In this document: positions 10,693-22,500 of the stretch, one piece after another
Position numbering within the stretch: the stretch's first letter is position 1
Layout of the letters: the number at the start of each line of letters is the position of its first letter
Source: Chrysaora quinquecirrha
Lineage: Eukaryota > Cnidaria > Scyphozoa > Semaeostomeae > Pelagiidae
DNA: 64,000 nt
Assembly: GCA_014526335.1 (NCBI GenBank)
Contig: JACTAT010000012.1
Span: 1,211,318-1,275,317, forward strand
Direction: 5' to 3'
Notes under the pieces: model-generated
Told to the model about the DNA's origin: nothing
The model's input: only the letters and a program-made list of their open reading frames with translations
Databases searched by the model: none
Program-made: the position numbers and the translations under genes

Positions 10693-13513
10693 TTAACTTG
10701 GAAAAGATGGAAAGAGGTTTCTGAATGGTTTCTTAAAAGTTCTAAGGTGGTTGAAAAATAAGACGCAATCATTACCTTCAATATTCGAATTAGAACCTTG
10801 CTGTTTTGTTGACTGAAAATCAGCAATGATACTATTGACAGTTGTTGAGGGTCCCATTGCTATTTGTTTTTCATTTTCCTTTTGGTTTGACATCCATATT
10901 TCACTCCACGAATTTTTAATCAGCAAAAGACAGTCTCGAAACGATGTTTGAAGCTTAGGTGCCTCAGTGTGCTTGGAAAATAGCACCATAATCTTTAGGA
11001 GTGAGCCAATACTCTCTAAAAATGAATATAATAATACCATGACGAATTTTTGTACAAAAAGTGAGCCAGTAGAATCTGCTTGGACGTTAGAAATGAGATG
11101 TAAAACAGAGAGTCGAGAAAGCGTAGAAAAATACCGCACTAAGATAGTTAAGAATAAAATTTTCTATTATAGCATGAAATAAACCACCACATAATGTAAA
11201 AAGATTACAAAATGATCAACAAAATTCATACAACCTTGTAGTTTATCAATTGTATTAATAATCTGCGCCATAGATTCCATAAGTGCGAAGTCCTCATATC
11301 TGCTTCCTTCCTTTAAACTGTACTTTTTTCTCTTAAACTTGCGACGTGATTTAGAAGAATGCCTAGAGTCAATAATACAAATAACAGCAAGCGATGAAAG
11401 ATGTCTGGAAAAAAGGAATCTGTTGTTAATCATACCCACTATCTTAATTCTCTGCAGTACAATTACACAGACGAAGGCGTTTTCCATTTATAACATCGCA
11501 TATCAAAGGGTTGCTCAGGAGAAAAATTTTATCTGAGATTTAAGCATAACAGAGTATTTGATGTTGAGTTGAAACTATTTGGAACTTTTTCAGGTAAAAT
11601 TGTAACAGTCCACCTGCCATTATGGTCAAAGTTTAAGTTTGACTAAATCAAATTTCGCAGCCAATAGTACTGTGCGATGTAGTGCGTTACCATTGTTTTG
11701 TCACATGGCTCTGTTGCTATGTCACACAGAACCAAATTTGTCATTTGCATTAGGTCGACAATGGTCGAAATTTCTGAGCAGATCAATAGCGATTAGATTC
11801 GATTGAAACTGAAGATTCTTGGCGGGCAAGCAAAATCCCAAGCAAAATTAACTTTGAGGGAATTTTCAGTTGGTTTATACTGCTGAAAATGTTCTTATAA
11901 ATATATGGTAAATTTAATTATGTCGATTCATAGTAACTCTACTGGTAGGAATCAAGATAAGTTCTCCTTCGTTAAACATAACTTCGACCAGAAATGTATG
12001 CAAGAATATAAGTTGAACGAGCACGGCGAAGTTGCTTTGATAGAGTTTCTGCGAAAAAAATACAGCGAAATGCTCATCTTAAAATCTCTGCTTTACTTGT
12101 TAATTTACATGATGCTGGTATTTCGTGGTCTCTATGGCATAGTGGTTAGCGTGCAGGGCTCCTCACAACGAGAATTTTGTGGGTTTGAGCAAAGGTTTTT
12201 CCACTTTGATTGCAGATCAAGTTGTTACATTTAGGCCACTTGGAATAGCCTTGGGCAAGTTGTTAACGCAAATGCGCCTCTGGGTGTATAAATGGGTACC
12301 TGCAGCGTACCATTATGAGGGCCGTTGCGCAACTTCAATTAATTATCTTATAGAAATGAATGTTTGAGAAACTGTGTTACTTAAAAATTTTTCTATCTGA
12401 AAACTTTATTTGAAAAAATCAATTCAATTTAGAAAAAATGATCATAGCGGAAAAACGGAAAAATGATGCAAAATATTAAAGTAAAAGTCGTAGTCACGTT
12501 CTTATCCAATTTAAAAAAGCAGCTCTTTGGATTCGGCATTTTTGATTAGGAAAAATTTTCAAGTTTTAGCACTAGATATGATCACTGCTTTTAGCAACTT
12601 GAAATGTGCTAACACGTTAACAACTCGTGGATTTAGTTTTTCTGGTTTCAAATCAATAAGTTCTTAAACATACTGTTGATTAATATAAGCAAATTAACGG
12701 CAGGCTGGAAACAGCATAGTAAAACTTTCACCTACCCTGACATCCTAGATCCTTTTGAGCTTGCAGAAACCGTAGAGAAAGCAGAAACACTGCTTGCATC
12801 TGAGAACAGATCGTTATCACCTTCATCTTGGTAACCATCTTCTGAAAATAACACAGCAACGCAAATTATATATTACGCAAATTACTACGCAAATTATATT
12901 TTACGGTAATATGTTGTTCATTATGCTAGAGCGATGATTATTTCATTTCCGTTATATTTGTTACATTGTTACATTATGTTACATTTTTTTATCTGTTATA
13001 AGCTTTGAAAAAACCTAGATTTACAAGTTTAACGGCTACTTTGTCATCAAGCCTTTCTTTGCTTGCTTCAATCATGGACAAAATTGTCATTGACACCTAG
13101 GCCCCCCAGTTCAATGTTGATTTGTTTCATCCACATCAGAAGTCACAAATCCATCATGCGGGTGACAATGTGTTATTAAATCCATGAAAAATTACAACTA
13201 TTGAAATGGGGGGGGGCAAAGACATGGACCCTAAATCAACATGATGGAGTACTTGTCTCAACATATTTAATGCATGATTGTACAATCAACAAGGATCACT
13301 TAAGAATCACAAAAAATGACTTGATTATCAAAATACCGAGTGATTAGAAAATAATAAAGATTTTTCGTGATTACAATTTGCATTAAAAAAAAAACAAACC
13401 TATTCTTTCAGAAGACTGTTTCTCTTTCAGAACTCGAACGACCATAAGCCTCTCTTTATGGTGTATAAAGCGTTCACTTAAATCTGCAATTGTGTCTTGA
13501 TAATGATTGAAAG
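10693..13513 (-). CDS. ELP1: ELP1 exons 30-33: C-terminal region and stop
   Basis: Exon 13400-13513 (FIHHKERLMVVRVLKEKQ), exon 12736-12841 (NDLFSDASSVSAFSTVSASS), exon 11235-11362 (KSRRKFKRKKYSLKEGSRYE, then DFALMESMAQ) and final exon 10693-11015 (LQTSFRDCLLLIKNSWSEIW, MGPSTTVNSIIADFQS). The basic KRKKYSLKEGS block lies in the C-terminal basic region implicated in tRNA binding in the family. The final tail after ADFQSTKQQ diverges from the usual C-terminus. Either the exon reads through to the stop at 10693, or a donor at GGTAATG near 10785 leads to one more exon that I did not find. Donor GTTGTA at 11235 is weak. Confidence 0.85.
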
Positions 13514-16500
13514 CTGCAATGGAAATTTAAACTATACGTCTGAATGTAATAAAAGCAGAACAAGAGTTGGCAAGCGAGGAAACGTTTATACTAAACAGAT
13601 ATGGAATTAGCAATCAAAGTTTATACGAATCAGCAGAAAATTAATCCGAGGAAAAAGGTTCGAAAACCATTAAAGGGATCAAAGTATTAAAGTGCCTCTT
13701 GACTAAAAAATTTTTTCATCCAGAATCGTAGTTTGAGACACGCTGATAACGAATCTGCAATTTAATTTTCGAAAGGGTGCATCAAAATCGAACTATTGGG
13801 GGTTTTCTGGTGCCCCTTGTTGATTCGGGACCGGGTTTTTAGTAGCCTGGTACCGAGTTTCTCTGACGTCATACCGGGAACGCACTCATAGCTCATTTTC
13901 TCTCTCGACTCTCGGCTAAGGAAAGTTAGGACAGTTGTTTGTTTCATTCGAGTTTTGTCATGTCTTCGTCTGGAAGTGATATATCGCAAGCTGGAGATAG
14001 CTCTAGTGATAATTCTGGTTTTAATTATGCCTTGGAAGCTGAAGAAGACCAAGATCAAGATGTTTTTGCTGGCGCTGAGGCAATGGGAGCTCAATATGAC
14101 CCATCTGGATACGAAGAAGGACCACACAATTTCGACCCTATTGCAGATGACGAATTTCTTTTTAATTACGAACGAGAGGTAGCAGATAGAGAAGAGGCGG
14201 ATCGACAGCTTCAAAGACGTTTTGATGGAACTGAACCCCTAGTATCCTGGTAAGAATCTTTTTATCTAGATTTAATCGTTATTCATGACCGACAAAAAGC
14301 AAGAAATAGCCAGTATCGGCCTTGTGTTAGAAAAAGATAACAGCCTGGACTGGGCTGGGGACTTCCTTCTTAGGTTTGATATAGCTAGATACACAATTGT
14401 TCATAAATTTGTTTTTTATTACCAACTCATTCAATTCAGGTGTAAATGTGGACGCTGTTCATTAGAAGAGTTATCAAATGCCAAGGAATGCAAATGTTGC
14501 ACAGAAATTGAAAGCTGTATGGTTGCTATAAATGATGCTGAAGTGGTTGAAGAGGTTGGCAGTGTCGTAAGTTGTGTGACAGAACATCCAGGTTTCTCAG
14601 CTGTCTGTTTAAACAAGTGGAGTCTGCGTTTGGCTGCTGATAAATATAAAACTAGGCATGGAAGAAGATATCGTCGAGCTGGATTTGAAAATGAGTAAGT
14701 GCTATTTGCCATATCATTTGAGATTTTTGGATGTCATTTTTTCTTCACAAACACGCTGTCAATTTCAAAGTCATTGAAATAGTAGGAATCACTGATCATT
14801 GTTTATTTTACATACTTCAGTAAAAACATTAAATATTAATTTCTTTTAGTTTTTTACGGAGTGTATCATACAGAGACTTCACTCGTCTCATACATGGCTA
14901 CCTTGGCCACAACCAAAGAATTCCTTTGCCAGCTTGTGCATATGTGGCCATAAGAAAGAAGTTTCCGCTAGTGGTTGGAGAAAAAACAGGTTTTAGGGAA
15001 GAAGCAGACTCTGAATAGATATCTCGTAAGTAGGTAAGTATAACATTTATTGACTTATATATTTAATGTGAATCTACACGCATGATTAAAAATTATCAAA
15101 CAGTTCCAACAATAGATACCATATTAGTTTGATTTGGAGCCTTCTTTTACTAAACCCTTGAATATAATGCCTGGCTGGTCTTTTAAATTAACAAAAAATG
15201 GTTTTTGACATGCTGACTGTGATTTGTTGTCATCAACTTAACCCTTTCACATCCGCACTCCTAAGGCCATCAACTCCTGCAATCCGCATTCCCTGAGCAT
15301 TCCACAAGGATGAAACTGACTAATTTCAGATCCAGTTTTCAACAGTAAAATGCACTCTGATTTAAAAATAATCCAAACAGAAAATATACAGAAAGCTTTC
15401 AAGTTTACAAATGAAATATTTTTGATGATCTAAAGTTCTTTTTTGTCCGCTTCTATCGAATTTTTCAGCAGAGGTCCTAAAAATTTGTTCTTTCCTTTTC
15501 CCGCTTTGAGGCGCCTTGCGAGAAAGATTCAAAATGAAAGTTTCAGATCCTTCTTTCTCATCCGAATATCAAATAAAAACATTTCCACCAATTCTAGCTG
15601 CATTTCTTCCTCAATTTATCAACAAATTATTTGTAAATACTGCCAAGTCACTGAAAGCAAAGCTCTAAAACTCGAAGGAACGATGTGGCCTAACCGCCAT
15701 TACTTCCGCGCTGAAAATAACAGACAAACTTTGAACAGGTATTGCTCCAGTCTTTCATATAGAAACATATAGAAGAAATGAACCAATCGGATAGAGCTAA
15801 ACGGGCCCTATTGTTTCCTATACAATAAAGAGCCATTCTGTCATTCCTTATTTAGATTACTGCCCTTTTATGGGAGGCACCCGGAAAACACGAAAACGTG
15901 TTGGCGGACGTCAAGGACATTCAGATCAAAACACGAAAACGTGTTGGCGGGTGTGAAAGGGTTAATTGATATGATACTTTGTTGTTATGGTGGGACTGAG
16001 TATTTGGTAAAGTTGTAAGTATATTATAAACAAGGTATTTTCTTTTGTTCTGTGGCTAAGAGTACCTTATAAGAGAGTATGTTATATCCAAATTATACTG
16101 TATACAAATACTATAAACCACACAGATACCACATTACTTTTAATACATACTGGTTTTTATAAAGACTGTTAAGTACCAAAGGTCAGAGATTTGAACTTAA
16201 GACTTTGAACTACTTATTCTTTGGACAGTCTTTGATCTTCTTGTGTCCTTTCATAGGGTTTTTGCAAACAGAGCAACATGGTTTTGATCTTTGTTGACTC
16301 TTAGATGTCTGCAATTGATTTACTACAATGAAAAATCATTGGGAATAAGTGTTTGTCAAGAAGACCAATTAGAGGACTATTTATGATAAAGATTCATCAA
16401 AAGTGGAGCAAATGAGCCAATGTGATTTTACCTGGCATTGTTGGAGGTACATTGATAGGAATCAAAGATTTTCGTGCCCTGTGAGTTTGAATTGCAGTGG

Positions 16501-19500
16501 CAGATGATTCTTTGGTGAGCATCGTGTTCATAAAAGATGGTGTGATTTCGTCAAGTTCTGCTTTGGCAGTTTTCAATCTCTCTGGTGTCTTGATGGTATT
16601 AAGAACAAATGGATAGATATCTTCTACATAGTCTAGAAAAAAACACAGATTGTGTTTAACATTCATGATTTTCAAACAGTTGTTGGACAGAATGACAAGA
16701 CTGAGCTTATTGAAACAAACAGTGCTATTAAAACTTACCAAAATTCTGTGCTACGCGGACATCTCTAACTGTTGCCATCCCATTTTTAAACTTTGGATAG
16801 TCTACTTTGACACGTTGAGAGCCATCAATCTTCTTCTTAACTTCACGATTTACATTATGGTTGAAGAGAATAGCAGCCAAGGCAATTCTGTTGGATTTTG
16901 ATAGAAACAAAAATATATACAACTTGTATAAAACACAAGGAACACAAAATTGATACTGAGAATTTCATCAATTTGTTTCAAATGTGTGCCTCACCTGCAG
17001 TACATGCCAGGATATGAATAGCAAATCATCTTTGGGGCAAATTGATTGAGAACAGAGTGGAAACCTTCCAAACAACTTGTTTGTGCATCATTAGACACCT
17101 GTTTAATACCCTTCAACAGTCTCTTGTCAGTTAATGCTTTGGAAAGTTTTTCATATGGAACAGAATCTGTGAATAAATTCATTTGTTATGTACATTTAAT
17201 ACTGTTGGAATCTGGAGCAGATGAAAATCAAAGACAAAAATGCTGAAGTGAAGCTTAGCTTCCTATTTTTTACAGCTTGCAGTTCACATGTAGTAGGAGC
17301 CACAGTATCAGAGAAATGCAGAGTGAATACAATTTATTTTGATTGTCCCAAACTTCATCGAATTAGTATTGAAATGCATATTCTAGCTTATCATCAAGAC
17401 ATCCATGTGATAATGATTGAAATAGCCAAAGGCTCACCTTTCATTAACCATTTCCGTTGAGCAATTGGACCATGCACACATTTGTTAAAAAGGGGATTAT
17501 CAGGAACTTCGTGTTTGTTAACAACATGACTCAGGAACACCTTGAACTTGGCCAGTATAACTTCACCATTTTCATCTGCTGTTGATGTAGCACTCCAGTA
17601 AAGGTGATTAACACATGACCTGATCCATTCCTTTATTGAATCGCAGCCTTTCTCCTTGCCCAGTTTTGTTAAAACCTTGTTGATTTCTGCAAATGGATAG
17701 ATTAAGATGTCTTGGTTGTGCTCAAAAGTTAAAGGAACAAAGATGTTTTAACTTTGAGGTGAAAAGATTACTTACTTTTTGCAATATGCCAGAGGTCGAA
17801 TCTGTGCTTTATGCTGGATTTGTTCTCTTTCATGAAACTTGCAATGGTGGCATGCCTGTCAGAAACAAATTTGTTGATAACTATTTCATGACTTTCAAGA
17901 AATTCCAAGCATTTTTTGAATCCATAGAACTCCATCGCATTGCTGCTTCCAGCCTGATTTCTCTGGACAAGATCAAGTGAACAACAGCTGATTGTGAGCA
18001 AGAGTACATCGAGTAGGCACCATACTTTGCATTGTGGCCCATATTGTCATGTCTTGCATCTCCAGCTAATACTACAGGTTCTTGGCTCTCTTTTAAAATA
18101 TTTACAAGGTTTGACTGATAATCTTTCCAGTGGAGATATACAGCCGGGAAGAGCTTTGTCTGTTGATGGAAGAAACAGATATTGTAGGTTTAAAGGCAGT
18201 ATGTACTTCAGAAATTTTGCAAGTAGATCAATGTTAAAATGCAGAAAGACTCACAACCCCTGAAATAATGGAATTGTATTTGGAAAAGTGAAATATTACC
18301 CTCTGATGTTTGAAGAATGTTGCCAGTGTTATTGAGCTGATATTCATGTGCTTGAAAATCTGTACAACTTTCGAAATCGAGCCTCCAGCTAGAAGGATGG
18401 ACATGCTTAGCAGGAAATTACCAGCAGGAATTTTTGTGCCTGGCATCTGTGGTTGACTTTTCCATGTGTGTTGTTTCATGCATCTTGGATTGATACAAAA
18501 TGACTTCACAACAAGCATCGTTCCACATCTACTCGCCTCTAAACTTGGATTGTCAGACTTGCAAATTTGACAGAATTTAAATAGCATCAATATCTGAGTT
18601 AAGAATACAATGAATTTTGGTTCTGTTCGCAGATTTCCATCTTTAGTTACCATTCTAGAAAGAAAGATTGCATAAAGTTTGAACAGCTGTTCATTGTAGT
18701 GAGTAACAAGGTCTTAATTGGTACACACATAAATTATGCTTTGAACTTACTGTTCAGGTTCATCTTGATCACTATCTGAATCAGTTTCATCCGAATTATC
18801 AGAAGGCTCGTAACATGGCATTTCCTCATCTTCCATTTCAAACTTATCCTCATCCATGAAAACACTTTCACAGTATTCATCACCAGAACTTTCACTTGAC
18901 TCACTGAGTGGCAAAGATTTTACAGGAGACTTCTTTTTGGTGACTTTTTTCTTTTGAGTTTATTCAGTCTTCCTGTTGCAGGAAAATTAATTAAAAGGAT
19001 AAAGAAAGAATAATTTTTGTACAAAGTTACTAACTAATTGTCATGAAAACAGCAAATGCATGGGGTAAAAGCAAGTGAGCAAGTGAAATATTGTTAATTG
19101 TTTAGAAATTGATCAATATTCAAACATGTATGTCTGTAGAAATTCAAAACAGAAGGAAAGCTGTCCTTACTATTCAGTGTTCGATTCTTTGACTTCTGGT
19201 GTGCCAGCAAAACTCTAAGAGTAATTATGCAATTTTTTGCTTTCCGGTTCGCCTCTTTCAAGGAAGTACATTCAGCACATACAGGAACGTCTTGCTGCTT
19301 TTTTGGTGAATGTTTTCGTGGCTACGAAGCAATATATATAGATTACGAATAAATTGAATGAATGAATATGTGTCATCCATTCTCATTGTAAGGAAATGGA
19401 ATGCTCAAATTTGAACAAAATGACTTCTGGAAGAAAATTTCAGCTTTGACTATAATTAAGAAATTCTTTACAATTTTTTAGTAACTTTTTCTAAAAAACC

Positions 19501-22500
19501 CTTGTAAAATTTTGAGAAAAGATTATTATAAACAAAGAACATATGTTTTTTCTGGATGACTTGTTTCTGCTTAATATGTTACTTTATTGAGAAAAGAAAG
19601 TAGACATACAGGTTCATCCACAATGGGCATGGGCTCTGCGTGTGTATCATCAATGCCAATATCTTCCAAAGGAGCCATTTCTTCGTCATCGTAATTCTCT
19701 CCCTCATCGTAATTTTCTTCCTGCTGAAGATCTTCGTTTGCTGCTGGGCCGGGGCCTACTGATTTTCTTGACTCTTTGATTATCTGCAGCAAAAAAAAGT
19801 AACTTTTTAGATCAAACTGCATTATTATTTTACCTACAGAGGTAAGTCATTTCGTTTTAAAATTTATTCTAATAAATAAAGAATACAAAACAACAATTTT
19901 TTACGGATACCCTACTTAGGTCGATAAAGACTTACTTTCTACGTGTTCGCTCTGACATATTTTCATTTTCTTCTCTTCCAGTTTCCAATTCCAAAATTGT
20001 AGGGAACGGGACTACTCCAATTTCATCTGTTACCAGCCTTGGGGTTCTTCCAGGAACAAATATTTGTCTCGTGAAGCAATCCTTGGTAAAATGTCGAGAA
20101 CAAACCACAGCATGTTTTGTTGGTTGCCACCGATCACTTCTTTTCGATTTTATAAATTTTATCCACTTCTTTCTCCTTCTCTTTGCTTCAGGACGATCAT
20201 CGTCGAAAAATGGAATTGGATGAAGCGCTATGCCTCTTTCCTTATCAGGATTGTTATTACAAGTTGGCAGAATACACCTTGCCGGCATCGTGACAAAAAT
20301 CAAATTTCCCACTTTTTACTTTGCATAGCTGCCCTGCGAATGAATTTATTCGTTCCCGGTATGACGTCAAAGGTGACTCGCCCCAGGTTTTTACGTCATT
20401 CATTCCACTGCGCGGTCGTGAACCACAAAAGATTACGAAAACAGCCTAATTTCTCAAGTTTGGTGCGTCATAACTCACGAACCACACCTCCGATTGAAAA
20501 AATTTTTTCGATTTTGAAATCAGCAGAAAGGATTCATTCAAAATCCGTCGTAATATTTTTTAGTCAAGAGGCACTTTAAGAACTGTGACGAATCATTTAA
20601 GGAAGGAATATTTCACATCACACCAAATAAAGATAAAAGGAAAACAACATGTAAAAGAACGAGAGACCAAACTATATCAATAATATCGCCATAAATCCTA
20701 AAAGACTTCACCCACCCTCGATTATTGCCGGTATCAGGTTTGTTTCTATCAAATCCTTTCTATCGAATCGATATATCTACGAAAAAATTAAAGACATATG
20801 TAGTCAACAAAAATTTCAGTAACACTGTGAAGGTAAAGGTGAAATGGTGTATTTAGCACCAGTTGCTAGGATCTCAGTTAGTAGGTCAACTGATCGAGAC
20901 CTCGACCCTGGGTGTGAAGCCGATGTAGCTGGGACTCAAAACCCCCTCGCAGAAAAGATAACAATGTAGATAATATTTCTGACACCACGAATCAGCTTGA
21001 TTAGACCACAAGACCACAGCAATTCATTGTTATTAACTTGACATAAATATCTCCAGGAAACTCTGCTACAAAGGCTTATGTTGCCCAGTAAACGAACGCA
21101 GAACACCAAGAAAAGGATCTAGAAATTATTAAATAAGATTGCCCACAAGAAAACATTCGTTAAAGAATACCATGCGGAGTGAGTCTTCCCAAAGATGACC
21201 ATCAATACAGGCGACAATCGCAGATTCATAATCCTGGGAAAAAGAAACAGAAACTTTTGATAGGATAAAGTTTCAAGCTAGACCCTATACACACAAAACG
21301 GGTGGATGCATACGACAGGGAGGTTTTCATACTTGTGTAGTAGAAAAGGCTTCCAGGGGCGAGTTATTATGGTTCATGTGAATTGTTATACTTTATAACC
21401 ATTTTATGCTAATTCATACACAGTAATAACCTGCCAATGTAAGTCTTATCCACAATATCAAGCATAACACACCGCTCTGTTGCGGATATCAACTTTATTA
21501 ATGAATCTACGTTCACTAGCGTGAGTCTGAATGAATCATACGCTTTAAGAACAATATTGTTTAAAACCTAGATTCGCTATGATTTATATCAACGTCAACA
21601 AATGTCAATGCTGACGCAGCTGTTGAAAGAAACTTTAACGGAAAATTTAAGCTTTTTACGAAGAGACTTAATTTCTAAGCCTGTAAGTAATTTCTCTGCC
21701 TAGCTGTTCATTGACTGAGCATGATCTAGAACAGCAAATAAGAACATTTCGACGGTGTTTAGATTACCATACAAAGTCTTGGCCTGAGTTGGTACCTCAA
21801 AATAAATTGACATCGAGTAATATTTAATTACGCTACGCTCTCCACGTGTTTTGAGCTAAGAAATTTAGTGTTTAAGAAATCTTGTAGTTTCTTTGGATAA
21901 TAGGAGGTATTTATTCAAAGATAAAGTGGTGAGTAAATAGTTGATAATCTGACTATTCTTGCCTGGTTATAAATTATTTGCAAATAAGAACAATTCTCAT
22001 TCATCGAATTTTCGAATTCGACATCGTGGTTAGGCCATTCTACTACAAACATGAGGTCCCCAAATGTTAAAAAAGTACGTTTGGGCTCAAACATGAAAGC
22101 TTCAAAAGCAAATTTTGTAACAGATTTGCGTTTTAACACCTATAATAGCGGAGGTAGTATTTCTCTACCAAGCAAAGAGATCTCCATCAAGATGATTGAA
22201 GCTTGTGATCTCAGGTACTACCACGACCTGGCTATTTCAGAGACATACAAAGATGCCATTCTTGTCCTGTGGGAGAATGGAAAAGGTGAAGCCCCACCTC
22301 GAGATGTCCAAGACTGATTTGAATACTCAAAGATAAAGCAATTAAAACTTGAGTTACATTATAATGAGGGCCAAAACAAATTTCGTAAAATCCTCGGGAT
22401 AACCTTTCATCTGACAGGCCAGAAAAACTCAGTTGTTGTGTCTGCCCACACTGCCCACGACTGGATAGATTTTGAATTCCCAATCATCAAAGATCTAATC

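Larger units (their letters stand above)
13691..20575. mobile_element. Kolobok-type DNA transposon, 6.9 kb, with TTAA target duplication
   Basis: The ends are inverted repeats of 21 bp beginning AGTGCCTCTTGACTAAAAAA, each flanked by TTAA (13687-13690 and 20576-20579). TTAA duplication together with a THAP-domain transposase is the signature of the Kolobok superfamily; piggyBac also uses TTAA but lacks THAP. Inside are two convergent genes, a THAP/DDE transposase (minus, 16210-20288) and a P2X7 ballast-domain protein (plus, 13960-15018), plus a nested TTAA miniature element (15242-15961). The whole unit lies within the ELP1 intron between exons 20716 and 13513. The intact ends suggest recent mobility. 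Confidence 0.88.

Noticed and set aside
11905..12367. 109-residue plus-strand frame
   Set aside because: Its C-terminal half is SINE sequence and the rest has no motif; chance frame.
15443..15772. 109-residue frame inside the nested TTAA element
   Set aside because: No transposase or other motif; chance frame in a non-autonomous element.
20064..20579. 171-residue plus-strand frame over the right end of the Kolobok element
   Set aside because: Antisense to the THAP exon and the terminal repeat; no domain seen.
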